A stretch of 51,977 nucleotides of DNA from Alphaproteobacteria bacterium bin98 (GTDB taxonomy: Bacteria; Pseudomonadota; Alphaproteobacteria; Bin98): the NCBI GenBank assembly GCA_002238905.1, contig MPNG01000008.1, positions 1 through 51,977 on the forward strand, in the 5' to 3' direction. A program made the translations under genes and the position numbers. Positions 36,652 through 45,270 of the stretch are shown here, piece by piece. The notes beneath the pieces were generated by a model. It was given only the letters and a program-made list of their open reading frames with translations. It was not told the origin of the DNA and searched no databases. The stretch's first letter is position 1; every line of letters starts with the position of its first letter.

Positions 36652-37266
36652 ATGTCAGCTCAACTAACAACCAATTGTATTTTGCATATTCCAGAGATCG
36701 CAGGATCTGTCTCTTTGGAAGGTCTGTCTGCCTACGCGGCTTCTCATACAGTTTATCAGTATTCTATGGGGCAAACGCGTGAGGTTAGCCAAGGACAGAC
36801 AGGTTTACATATCTCATCTGGTCGTGTTGATACGACACTTTTTGGTGTTTTTATTAATGACCATGATAATACCAATATCTTGCAAAACAAGCTGGCAACG
36901 CGTGAGGTTCTGCCTGTTGTGAAAGTTGTGAGTGTGCGTCACGTTCAAGGAAATAACCAAATTGCTGCTGTGATGACTATGCGAAGCGCTGTGGTTACCA
37001 CTTTATCGCAAGGTGTTGAGTTTCCCTCAGAGCCTTTTGTGCACGAAGACGTCAACGTTGCCTTTGAATCGAGACAAAAACTAGCCATGCCTGCAGAGGG
37101 TGATTTTACACCATTAGAGCGCCAATTGCCAGCACGTGCTGTGTACATAGGGTTTACCTTTGTGCAGCTTGAATTAGAGTATATGCCTACAGCTCTAGCA
37201 GGTGAACAAACAGGACGTGAAGCAGCTGCATTTAACTGGCAGGGCAATGCAATGGTGCAGGTTTAA
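36652..37266 (+). CDS. hcp: Hcp-like T6SS tube protein, copy 2
   Basis: The protein has 204 residues. It opens with TNCILHIPEIAGSVSLEGL, then GRVDTTLFGVFINDHDNTN (matching the gr......k..D..s..l zone of Hcp) and VVKVVSVRHVQGNNQ. It is about as long as copy 1 but shares little sequence with it, so the duplication is ancient or the two were acquired separately. ATG 36652 is 22 bases after copy 1, with GGAG in between. It could be a tube subunit, a specialised cap or an effector-binding ring. A non-Hcp role cannot be ruled out. Confidence 0.65.
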   Translation: MSAQLTTNCILHIPEIAGSVSLEGLSAYAASHTVYQYSMGQTREVSQGQTGLHISSGRVDTTLFGVFINDHDNTNILQNKLATREVLPVVKVVSVRHVQGNNQIAAVMTMRSAVVTTLSQGVEFPSEPFVHEDVNVAFESRQKLAMPAEGDFTPLERQLPARAVYIGFTFVQLELEYMPTALAGEQTGREAAAFNWQGNAMVQV

Positions 37267-37271
37267 GAATA

Positions 37272-37829
37272 ATGAGTGAACATGACCGCTCAGGAGGTCG
37301 CGTTCTTCTGTTTGATAAGCTGACTGATGATTCTCCAAGTATAAAAGAAGAATCACCGATTTTGCAAAACTACTCACGAGAGGGGTTTCTGCTTTCTGTG
37401 CAACAGGAAGTAGAGGCCCTTCTTAATTATCGCTGTAAAGCTAATGCGGAAGAATATAAGAACTTGACTAATACGCCGTACGGATTTCCAGACTTGTTTG
37501 GTTTGTTAGATCAAGCGATGAGAAGCAAAGGAACAGATTATCAATTACGTTCTGTTTGCAGCATGATAAAAAAGGCTATTGTTCGATTTGAGCCTCGCTT
37601 TTCTTCTGTTCAGGTTAGTGCAAAAAAAGAGCACCCTGACTTTGGTTATGTTGTCGAAATTAGTGGCACAGTGATGATAGGAGAAGAAGAGGAAAGCCTA
37701 CGGTTTCCCTTGAATGTTTCTTCTTCTGTAGTGAAAGTGGCTTTAGAGGAAGGTTCGTTGTATAACAAAAGAAAGCCAGGACTAATCTGGCAACAAGGTA
37801 AAGAAGGAAATGGGATTGATAAGGTATGA
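37272..37829 (+). CDS. tssE: T6SS baseplate protein TssE (gp25-like)
   Basis: The protein has 185 residues. The gp25/lysozyme-like baseplate motif is clear: ALLNYRC near the start, NTPYGFPDLFG, IKKAIVRFEPRFSSVQVSA and a closing beta segment (GTVMIGEEEESLRFPLNV). TssE starts sheath assembly on the baseplate together with TssF and TssG. It overlaps tssF by 4 bases and follows Hcp copy 2 by 5 bases. The N-terminal extension (about 40 residues) is similar to other TssE. Confidence 0.92.
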   Translation: MSEHDRSGGRVLLFDKLTDDSPSIKEESPILQNYSREGFLLSVQQEVEALLNYRCKANAEEYKNLTNTPYGFPDLFGLLDQAMRSKGTDYQLRSVCSMIKKAIVRFEPRFSSVQVSAKKEHPDFGYVVEISGTVMIGEEEESLRFPLNVSSSVVKVALEEGSLYNKRKPGLIWQQGKEGNGIDKV

Positions 37830-39619
37830 AGGATAAAGAGCGCCATTTGTTTTATTATCAAAGAGAGCTGTCTTTCTTGCGAGAGATGGGGGCAGTTTTT
37901 GCAGAGCAACATCCCAAGATTGCTAAGCGTCTTGGACTTTCAAAAGGACAGGCTTCTGATCCTCATGTCGAAAGACTTATAGAGTCTTTTGCTTTTTTAA
38001 CTTCGTATATACAAAAAGACTTGGATGGTCAGTTTCCAAGGCTTTCTAGCTCATTACTTGATACCATCATGCCGATTTTAACCCGCCCTATTCCTTCTAT
38101 GGGTATTGCGGAATTTGCACTTGATACTGCGCAAAAAATGACATCTGGGCAAATATTACCAGCTAAAACGCCTGTTTACACAGAGAGCGCTGATGTCACA
38201 CAAAATTTACGTTTTCATACAACAGAGCCCATTCATTTTAATCCCATTCAAATCACCTCTGTGTCTATCACATCACTGCGCAAATATAGCGAGTTCTCTC
38301 GCTATAAGTCAGGACAAGGCTTGCTAGTGACGCTCAAAAGCTTGGCTGGTTCTTTTGCACAGCTTGCAATACCTTCTGTGCGCTTTTTCTTAAATATGCA
38401 GCGTAACCAAAGTTTAGCGCTTTATAGCTATATTATGCGTGCAAAAGAGCCTATTGCTGTTTTGCAAGAGAAAATCCCGCACATTTATCCAGGTTTCATA
38501 CCTCAGCCAGTAGGCATGAAACAAGAATCTCTGATGCTTCCTTCCGATACAGCGCAGATAGGGTATGCGCTCTTGCAAGAATACTTTTGTTTGCCAGAGA
38601 AATTCTTGTTTGTGGATATTCCTTTGCCAAAGGCGCTGGACTCCGATGAAATCACTGTAATGATTCCTCTTGCTACAGCTGAAAGCTTAACCGAATATCA
38701 TTTTTCTGCTAACAGCTTGTTGCTGCACTGCACGCCTATTGTCAATTTATTTGAAAAAATAACTGAACCTTTGTCTTTTGATCACAAAAAAGTAGAGTAC
38801 CGATTAATACCTGATCGCAAAAGACAAAAATCCACAGAAATTTATAGCATTCATAATTTATACACTGCGCGATCTATGGGAGAAAAAGAAAAAGTTATTT
38901 CTCCTTATTTTTCCTATAATCATGAGCACTTGACTGCACAAAACACTATGTTTTGGAATGCGCGTCGTGTTGCAGCAGGGAGAGGATACAGGGGCACAAA
39001 TATGTATATTTCTTTTGTGGACAAAGATGCTTCACCTTTGAGCCATATACAAGAAACGGTTTATGCGCGCACGCTTTGTACCAACAGAGGGTTGGCGGCA
39101 GATATTCAACCAGGTACGCAATTTTACAGTGATGTTGCCACGCCTGCAGCCACCATTATGCCTGTTATGGAAATGACGGAACCTCTTTACCCGTCATTGG
39201 ATGGTATTAACCAATGGAAGCTTATTTCTATGCTTGCTACTAGCTACACCGAGTTTTCCACAGCGGAAGAAGGTGTTGATCGCCTTAAAAACCTTCTGAC
39301 GATGTTGTCAGAAAAAACACTTGCTGAAAACCAATCAGAAATTCAAAGTGTACTGCGCTTACAAGTGGATCCCTGTATTCGTCGTTTTCAAAGACACAAA
39401 GAGTGGGCAGGGTTTTATAACGGCAACCATGTGAAATTGCACGTTGATGAGCACACAATCAGCGCAGAGCAACTATATTTGCTGCTTTCTATTTTAAGTG
39501 AGTTCTTTGCAACGCAAACGCATATGCATGCTTTTAGTATGCTTTCTGTTTCTAGTAATGTTCGTGAAGGGGTATGGCACACATGGCAACCAAGAGCCGG
39601 CGAAGCACAGACGCTTTAA
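37826..39619 (+). CDS. tssF: T6SS baseplate protein TssF
   Basis: The protein has 597 residues, near the usual 580-620. The opening YYQRELSFLREMGAVFAEQHPKIAKRL is characteristic, followed by DPHVERLIESFAFLTSYIQ and PILTRPIPSMGIAEF. The middle has the typical LRKYSEFSRYKSGQGL, and the end the DG.NQWKLISMLATSYTEFS region. TssF forms the wedge of the baseplate with TssG. ATG 37826 overlaps tssE; the 3' end overlaps tssG by 46 bases (or 37, depending on the tssG start). Confidence 0.95.
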   Translation: MKDKERHLFYYQRELSFLREMGAVFAEQHPKIAKRLGLSKGQASDPHVERLIESFAFLTSYIQKDLDGQFPRLSSSLLDTIMPILTRPIPSMGIAEFALDTAQKMTSGQILPAKTPVYTESADVTQNLRFHTTEPIHFNPIQITSVSITSLRKYSEFSRYKSGQGLLVTLKSLAGSFAQLAIPSVRFFLNMQRNQSLALYSYIMRAKEPIAVLQEKIPHIYPGFIPQPVGMKQESLMLPSDTAQIGYALLQEYFCLPEKFLFVDIPLPKALDSDEITVMIPLATAESLTEYHFSANSLLLHCTPIVNLFEKITEPLSFDHKKVEYRLIPDRKRQKSTEIYSIHNLYTARSMGEKEKVISPYFSYNHEHLTAQNTMFWNARRVAAGRGYRGTNMYISFVDKDASPLSHIQETVYARTLCTNRGLAADIQPGTQFYSDVATPAATIMPVMEMTEPLYPSLDGINQWKLISMLATSYTEFSTAEEGVDRLKNLLTMLSEKTLAENQSEIQSVLRLQVDPCIRRFQRHKEWAGFYNGNHVKLHVDEHTISAEQLYLLLSILSEFFATQTHMHAFSMLSVSSNVREGVWHTWQPRAGEAQTL

Positions 39620-40620
39620 ACAATAAAGTATTGCGCGATGTTGTCGTCTCGCAAGGTTCAGAATTTGATTTTCATGCGCTAGTGAAACTTCTGGAGCAAT
39701 TTTACACAGAAAATGGCACTCCTGTTGGAGAAGGAGCATCCCCTTATAAGGAGGTAGCACGATTTAGGGCGCTTGTGTCACTAGAATTTCCGCAATCTGA
39801 TGTGAGCAAAGCTATTCTTCCTGATGATGGTAACTATGTTCCACCTCTCGTGGAATCTAACTTTATGGGTCTTGCCGGACTACAGGGACCTCTTCCCACG
39901 CCTTACACGCAGCGTGTGCTGGATGCAACCGCATCGCATAATACCGCTATGCGTGATTTTCTTGATATTTTTAACCATAGACTGCTGTCGCTTCTTCACC
40001 GTGTGCGCAAATCCTACTGGGTTGGTGTAAGCTCCTCTTTTCCAGAGCATACACAAATAGGAAACGTTTTGGCTGCCTTCATTGGCCAAAACAGCTGGAT
40101 TAATGAGCATGACCTTCCTTTGCGAAGCGTTTTGGCTATGGCCCTATGTTTTTGGCAAAAACCACGAAGCGCTGATCAGTTGCGTCTTGTTTTGTCTGTA
40201 TTTTTGCGCACACAGGTGCATATTGATGTTTTGCAGGGAAGATGGCAAATCATACCGCAAGAAGATCAAACGATGCTGGGCACTCACGGAAGGTTTCAGA
40301 AATTGGGGCAAAGTGCAGTGATGGGAAGAAGGTTCTGGGATGTCACTCAGCAGTTTACCGTTGTGGTTGGTCCAATTCCTTTTTCTATGTATAAAACACT
40401 TTTGCGAGGTACTCCCTCGTATCAAGCCATTGTACACATATGTCGCGCGTTTGCAGGCAACAACAAACATGTTCGATTACATATTCTTTGGAGTCACAAA
40501 GAGCGCCAAAAAACACGATTAGGCGCAGGCGCAGCGCTGGGGTCAACGTCGTGGTTGTACGACTCACAATCTGTGGTATTCGATCAACAAACTATTATGA
40601 CAGAAGGGGTCAGAATATGA
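39574..40620 (+). CDS. tssG: T6SS baseplate protein TssG
   Basis: The protein has 348 residues from ATG 39574 or 345 from ATG 39583; GAAGGGG (39566-39572) sits 10 bases from the second, so 39583 is the more likely start. Hallmarks: FDFHALVKLLEQFY, RALVSLEFPQSDV, MGLAGLQGPLPTPYTQRV, RDFLDIFNHRLLSLLHRVR and the closing LRLHILWSHKERQKTRLG. It completes the TssEFG wedge. Its TGA overlaps the clpV start (ATGA). Intact. Confidence 0.94.
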   Translation: MAHMATKSRRSTDALNNKVLRDVVVSQGSEFDFHALVKLLEQFYTENGTPVGEGASPYKEVARFRALVSLEFPQSDVSKAILPDDGNYVPPLVESNFMGLAGLQGPLPTPYTQRVLDATASHNTAMRDFLDIFNHRLLSLLHRVRKSYWVGVSSSFPEHTQIGNVLAAFIGQNSWINEHDLPLRSVLAMALCFWQKPRSADQLRLVLSVFLRTQVHIDVLQGRWQIIPQEDQTMLGTHGRFQKLGQSAVMGRRFWDVTQQFTVVVGPIPFSMYKTLLRGTPSYQAIVHICRAFAGNNKHVRLHILWSHKERQKTRLGAGAALGSTSWLYDSQSVVFDQQTIMTEGVRI

Positions 40621-43190
40621 GCATGAAACAATTGGTTGGGCGATTAAACCCATTGTGCAAAAAAGCACTAGAGGAAGCAGCTCACTTATGTGTTGCGCAA
40701 GGACACTACTCCATTGATGTCCCTCACATACTTACAAAAATTATGCTTGATCCTAAAAGCGATTTTTTCAATCTATGCGCGCATTATGGCCTTGATTGCG
40801 ATAAATTAAAAGGAGATTTGGAACGATTGCTTAAACGTTATGAAAAAGGTAATAGCGCAACTCCTTCTCTTTCCCCTAACGTCTTGACACTTCTGGAACA
40901 AGCGTGGATGGTCACTTCTGTTGATTTGGGTGTCGAAAAAATACGATCAGGCGCCTTCTTATATGTATTGCTGGATGGAAAAGGCTTATTAGGGTGGTCA
41001 GCAGATAACCTCTCCTCGTTGGTATCTATACCAAGGCAGGAATTTCAAGGGGAATGGAAAAGGCTGCTTTCGCAAATGCCAGAATCGGAAAAAAAGACTA
41101 CTGTCAGACCCCCTCAAAAAGAAGGTGATATCAGTGCAACTTACGCAACAGAATATCTTGAAAAATACACAACCAATCTAACGCAGCAAGCGCGTGATAA
41201 GAAACTTTCTCCAATATGGGGAAGAGAAAAGCAAGTGAGACAAGTGATAGATGTTTTAGCTCGCAGTCGTCAAAACAACCCTATCCTTGTAGGTGAAGCT
41301 GGTGTTGGTAAAACCGCTATTGTTGAAGGAATTGCTATGATGATTGAGCAAAAAGCTTTGCCGGACTTTTTGCAGAGTTGTGAGATATTTGTTCTGGATA
41401 TAGGTTTATTAGAGGCTGGTGCTGGCGTACAAGGTGAATTTGAGGATAGGCTGAAAGGTGTGATTGCAGAAATACAAGCGCTTCCCTTTGAAGCTATTGT
41501 ATTTATTGATGAAGCGCATATGCTTTTGGGTGGGGACAACAAAAAGCATGATGCCGCGAATTTGTTAAAACCTGCTCTTGCGCGTGGAGAGTTGCGCACC
41601 ATTGCAGCCACAACATGGGAAGAGTATAAAAAGTATTTTGAAAAAGATCCTGCGCTAACAAGGCGATTTCAGGCAGTACAAGTGCCAGAGCCTTCGGACG
41701 AGGAGGCGTGCCAAATGCTGCGCGCTATGACCGTGTATTTAGAAGAAAAGCACAATGTCGTTATTTTAAGCGATGCGCTTGTAGCAGCTGTACAACTATC
41801 GCGAAGATATATTGGCGATAGACGCTTGCCTGATAAAGCAGTGAGTGTTTTAGATACAGCGTGTGCGCGTGTGAAACTTTCTCAAAAAATGGCGCCTCTA
41901 GCGCTTGAAGAGGCACAAAAGAAACGCGAATCTCTTATGAAAGAAGAGCAACACTTATTAAGAGACGAAAAAAGTGGCATAGAGTGCGCAAGTAGGATTG
42001 CTATGGTCAGAGGTGATCTTAAGAGTGTGGATACACTCATTGATACACTCTCGCAGCAATGGAGAAAAGAAAAAGCGCTTATTGCGGAACTGGAGCAGTC
42101 ATACAAAGATGATAAGGGAGCAAAAGTGTTGCAAGGCATTAACAAAAAAATTGCTGATGTGCGCTCTAACGCAGAAGGGATGGTGTTTTCTTGGGTGTGT
42201 GCAGACATGGTGGCTTCTATTATTGCATCATGGACGGGTGTGCCGGTTGGCAAAATGCTGAAAGATGAATCTAAGGCCTTTTTAAATATTGCCCCCACGC
42301 TTGCAGAGCGTGTTATTGGACAAAAAGGTGCTGTGCAAGTCATAGCAGATACAATGATGGCGCACAAAGCACAGCTTGATGATCCGGATAAACCCTTGGG
42401 AGTATTCTTTTTGGTGGGGCCAAGTGGCGTAGGAAAAACAGAAACAGCTTTAGCGCTTGCGGAATATTTCTTTGGTGGATCGCATAACGCTATTGTCATT
42501 AATATGTCTGAGTACCAAGAGGCGCACACAGTATCGCTTTTGAAAGGTTCTCCTCCCGGGTATGTAGGATATGGTCAAGGGGGCGTGTTGACGGAAGCCG
42601 TGCGTCGCCAGCCTTATAGTGTGGTTTTGCTTGATGAAATTGAAAAAGCGCACCCAGATGTGATAGAGCTTTTTTATCAAGTGTTTGATAAAGGTGTTTT
42701 GGAAGATGGTTCTGGTGTGCGAGTGGACTTTAAAAATACGCTCATTATTATGACCTCTAACACAGCAACAGAAGCGATTGTGAAATTAGCGACAGCCAAA
42801 ACGTCTGCGCATGATGTGGTTAAAGCTATTTATCCTGAACTGAAGAGCGTTTTTAAACCGGCGTTTTTAGGGCGTACATGTGTGGTGCCGTACTACCCTT
42901 TAACAAAAGAGGAGATGGACAGTATTGCATTGTTGAAGTGGACAAAAGTGGCAAACCGTATGCATCAACATCATAACGTCACAGTTAGTTTGGATAAAAG
43001 TGCTTATGAGCGCCTTGTGGAAGAGGGTGTGAGTGAAGATAGTGGTGCGCGGGCTATTGACGCATTGTTAAATCGCTTTGTTGTTCCTGAGCTTGCGCGC
43101 TTTATTTTAAAAAGCCAAGCGGCTGAAAAAGAGTTGAAACCTCTTGTGATTTCAGTTTTCAATCAAAAGTTCATTGTGAAGGAGGCGTGA
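40617..43190 (+). CDS. clpV: T6SS sheath-recycling ATPase ClpV (TssH)
   Basis: The protein has 857 residues from ATG 40617, which overlaps the tssG stop; an upstream extension to 40440 would run inside tssG. Domains: ClpV N-domain (CKKALEEAAHLCVAQGHYSI), AAA1 with GEAGVGKTA (about 226) and FIDEAHMLLGG (about 297), a coiled middle domain (about 420-530), AAA2 with GPSGVGKTE (about 601) and LLDEIEKAHPDV (about 670), and SEDSGARAIDALLN in the C-terminal small domain. It unfolds contracted TssB/TssC sheath for reuse. All nucleotide-binding residues are present. It is the last long gene of the operon. Confidence 0.96.
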   Translation: MSMKQLVGRLNPLCKKALEEAAHLCVAQGHYSIDVPHILTKIMLDPKSDFFNLCAHYGLDCDKLKGDLERLLKRYEKGNSATPSLSPNVLTLLEQAWMVTSVDLGVEKIRSGAFLYVLLDGKGLLGWSADNLSSLVSIPRQEFQGEWKRLLSQMPESEKKTTVRPPQKEGDISATYATEYLEKYTTNLTQQARDKKLSPIWGREKQVRQVIDVLARSRQNNPILVGEAGVGKTAIVEGIAMMIEQKALPDFLQSCEIFVLDIGLLEAGAGVQGEFEDRLKGVIAEIQALPFEAIVFIDEAHMLLGGDNKKHDAANLLKPALARGELRTIAATTWEEYKKYFEKDPALTRRFQAVQVPEPSDEEACQMLRAMTVYLEEKHNVVILSDALVAAVQLSRRYIGDRRLPDKAVSVLDTACARVKLSQKMAPLALEEAQKKRESLMKEEQHLLRDEKSGIECASRIAMVRGDLKSVDTLIDTLSQQWRKEKALIAELEQSYKDDKGAKVLQGINKKIADVRSNAEGMVFSWVCADMVASIIASWTGVPVGKMLKDESKAFLNIAPTLAERVIGQKGAVQVIADTMMAHKAQLDDPDKPLGVFFLVGPSGVGKTETALALAEYFFGGSHNAIVINMSEYQEAHTVSLLKGSPPGYVGYGQGGVLTEAVRRQPYSVVLLDEIEKAHPDVIELFYQVFDKGVLEDGSGVRVDFKNTLIIMTSNTATEAIVKLATAKTSAHDVVKAIYPELKSVFKPAFLGRTCVVPYYPLTKEEMDSIALLKWTKVANRMHQHHNVTVSLDKSAYERLVEEGVSEDSGARAIDALLNRFVVPELARFILKSQAAEKELKPLVISVFNQKFIVKEA

Positions 43191-43277
43191 ATGGATACTT
43201 CGTTCATTCCATCATCACACGTATTTTTTGATTTATCAAATGTTGACGCAATTATGACAAAGTTATTCTCAAGTTGA
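43191..43277 (+). CDS. 28-codon ORF with strong ribosome binding site, directly after clpV
   Basis: ATG follows the clpV TGA with no gap. GAAGGAGG lies 5-6 bases upstream, one of the best ribosome binding sites in the window. The peptide MDTSFIPSSHVFFDLSNVDA plus eight residues ends at TGA 43275-43277. It may be a real small protein or the stub of a former operon gene that lost its body. The site also overlaps the clpV stop, as if coupled translation was once normal here. Confidence 0.4.
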   Translation: MDTSFIPSSHVFFDLSNVDAIMTKLFSS

Positions 43278-43312
43278 TAAAAATATCATATTGACTCAAA
43301 AATAGTGGAATT

Positions 43313-44188
43313 ATGTTTTGTGTCATGTTAAATTTTCACATGTTAACCCTATATAATTATGTTGTTTCACGCTCTTTAAACTGGTTTATTTATAATGGTG
43401 AAGGTGTGGCCGAAAATGCGCGAGATAGATTGCGTCGCTTGTTAGAAAGTTTAGGCCAAAAAGTGCAAACGATTACCGCGAAAGAAGTAGAAGAAGGTTC
43501 CTGGAGAAAAGAAGCTCAGGTGTTTGTGATTCCAGGAGGGCAGTCCCGTATATTTGGACATCATCTCCAAGGAAAAGCCAATGATAACCTTAGAGCATTT
43601 GTTGCAGATGGAGGCAATTATCTTGGTATCTGTGGTGGCGCTTATTACGCTTCTCGCTTATCTCAGTTTAATTTTTCCTCTCTGTACGCTCAAGAGCACA
43701 AAGAATGCACAGAGAGTGCTATTAAAGAAAAAAGCACACCGATAGAACGTGAAATGTTTTTCTTTCACGGCCAATCTTCAGGCCCTTTTACAAGTGATGA
43801 CGATGTTTTGCTTGCAGTGCAGGAGGCTGCCAATTTGCCTTTTGATAAATTTGTATGTCCTATTAGAGGAGGAGGCCTTTTGTCTGAAGATCAAGTGGTG
43901 CCAAAGCCTTGCAGCAAAGCCCAGGTGTTGGCAAGATTTCCTACTGGGGATGCAGCTATTGTGAGTGGGTCTTATGGCCATGGTCTTTATCTCTTGTCTG
44001 GACCTCATGTGGAGTTTATAGAAGGGTTGGATGCTCTGGAAATGCGCGTTAAAAGTGGCGTGTCGGATGATGATCTTTTTTCTTCTGATCCAGGTCGGCA
44101 GTACACATTTTTCATAACAATGTTTTTGTTACCCTTTATAAACTCTTGTGTGCGAAAGGCAAGTCATAAGGCAACTCATACAACATAG
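43313..44188 (+). CDS. BPL_N-type class I amidotransferase-like protein, copy A
   Basis: The protein has 291 residues. The start at ATG 43313 is not well supported by a ribosome binding site; the hydrophobic N-terminus (MLTLYNYVVSR) is not a clear signal peptide. The core follows the biotin-protein-ligase N-domain family: IYNGEGVAENARDRLRRLL, VFVIPGGQ, then FVADGGNYLGICGGAYYAS with a nucleophile Cys at about 107. Later come the parts FFHGQSSGPF, GGGLLSED, VLARFPTGDAAIVSG and GHGLYLLSGPH. Substrate and reaction of stand-alone members are unknown. It is followed at 44257 by a paralogue with a signal peptide, and its position after the T6SS operon suggests, but does not show, a link. Confidence 0.8.
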   Translation: MFCVMLNFHMLTLYNYVVSRSLNWFIYNGEGVAENARDRLRRLLESLGQKVQTITAKEVEEGSWRKEAQVFVIPGGQSRIFGHHLQGKANDNLRAFVADGGNYLGICGGAYYASRLSQFNFSSLYAQEHKECTESAIKEKSTPIEREMFFFHGQSSGPFTSDDDVLLAVQEAANLPFDKFVCPIRGGGLLSEDQVVPKPCSKAQVLARFPTGDAAIVSGSYGHGLYLLSGPHVEFIEGLDALEMRVKSGVSDDDLFSSDPGRQYTFFITMFLLPFINSCVRKASHKATHTT

Positions 44189-44208
44189 CTATTGATTGTA
44201 TGCCTTTT
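44168..44208 (+). terminator. Terminator-like hairpin after copy A
   Basis: AAGGCA...TACAA pairs with TTGTA-TGCCTT (44196-44206) apart from a bulge, followed by a short T run. It begins in the last codons of the gene. It separates the two amidotransferase-like genes. Confidence 0.5.
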
Positions 44209-44256
44209 TGCATATGCATATTGCTTGATCATAATCAAAATTTAAAGAATTGAAAA

Positions 44257-45069
44257 GTGATTATTACTGTATTGCCTCTGCTTTTATCACTTGCAGCATT
44301 TTCTGCGATAGAGCTTCATGATAATTCATTATTATGGAGCGATGTTTGCCCACCTAAGTGTTGTTGGACAATTTATAAAGACAAAGGCGTTTGGCCTCAA
44401 TCTCATAATGATTTAGAGAAAACCTTAACAATTTTTGATCAAAATGTGCAAAGCATTAATGCAGAAGAAGTTGCGCAAGGCAATTGGCAAAGCAAAACAA
44501 AAGTCTTTGTGATGCCAGGTGGGCAGGCAACAGAATTTCAAGAACGGTTGCGCGGCGCTGCAAATCAGGAAATTAAAAGATTTGTTGCGGACGGAGGAAG
44601 CTATCTTGGAATTTGTGGTGGAGCCTACTATGTCTCCTCTTTTTCGCAGTTTGATTTTTCGATCATCAAGGCTGCATTGTGTACTGAAGAAAGCACAATG
44701 TTGAGAGTACGTCGTGAGCTATCGTTTTTTCAAGGAAAGTGTCAGGGACCAGTTACGCCCTGTAGACAGGTGGTTGTTTGTGCGCAAGGCAAAAAAATTC
44801 GATTTCCGTTCAATGGAGGAGGATCTTTTATTGAAGATGAGCATGTTCTTCCCCCTTATAAACCTTGCTCAGTGCTGGCAAAGTTTAATGATCAAAGCGC
44901 TGCTATCATTCGAGGCTTATATGGTAAAGGGTTATACATTTTGTCTGCGCCTCATATTGAAGACCTAACGCTTCTTGAGCCGCGTAGCGGTAGTGATTCG
45001 GATCATGAAGCCTTTTTAAAAGAACAGGTGATTATTCCTTTGACGCAATTTAGCTTGATGCCATCTTAA
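44257..45069 (+). CDS. BPL_N-type class I amidotransferase-like protein, copy B (secreted)
   Basis: The protein has 270 residues from GTG 44257, with a signal-like start (MIITVLPLLLSLAAFSAIEL). The core matches copy A: VFVMPGGQATEF, RFVADGGSYLGICGGAYYVS with Cys about 120, LSFFQGKCQGP, GGGSFIEDEH and CSVLAKFNDQSAAIIRGLYG, then GLYILSAPHIE. Extra cysteines (CPPKCCW) follow the signal peptide, fitting an exported protein. In other bacteria such proteins occur alone and their reaction is unknown. It is the likely ancestor-type of the four degenerate tandem genes that follow, which share its C-terminal pattern. Confidence 0.8.
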   Translation: MIITVLPLLLSLAAFSAIELHDNSLLWSDVCPPKCCWTIYKDKGVWPQSHNDLEKTLTIFDQNVQSINAEEVAQGNWQSKTKVFVMPGGQATEFQERLRGAANQEIKRFVADGGSYLGICGGAYYVSSFSQFDFSIIKAALCTEESTMLRVRRELSFFQGKCQGPVTPCRQVVVCAQGKKIRFPFNGGGSFIEDEHVLPPYKPCSVLAKFNDQSAAIIRGLYGKGLYILSAPHIEDLTLLEPRSGSDSDHEAFLKEQVIIPLTQFSLMPS

Positions 45070-45206
45070 ATGTTAAAAAAACACTCTTTCATTTCAACAG
45101 TACTATTTTCTCTATAATGTTGATCTTTTTCTCAAATGATAGAGGGTTGCTTTAGCAAAAAGAGAGATGTTGCGTCATGTCTCAATCACTCTTTCTAGAG
45201 ATAGGG

Positions 45207-45270
45207 TTTCATCACACTTATTGTTGTATCAGATCTGCTTTCAAGATACCTTCTTTCCAGGAGGTCTGAA
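45207..45270 (+). repeat. Conserved leader before each of four tandem genes (copy 1)
   Basis: TTTCATCACA...TTATTGTTGTAT, about 15 variable bases, then CTTTCCAGGAGGTCTGAA. Copies lie at about 46176-46239, 47112-47173 and 48263-48326. Each has TTGTTG, 18 bases, then a GATACC-like box as a possible promoter, and AGGAGGT at a constant distance from the start codon. Confidence 0.75.

Noticed and set aside
40440-40616. 59-residue N-terminal extension of ClpV
   Set aside because: It lies wholly inside tssG; the ATG overlapping the tssG stop gives the standard N-domain.
41882-42529. 215-codon minus-strand frame inside clpV
   Set aside because: Ser/Cys-rich shadow of a strongly conserved gene.
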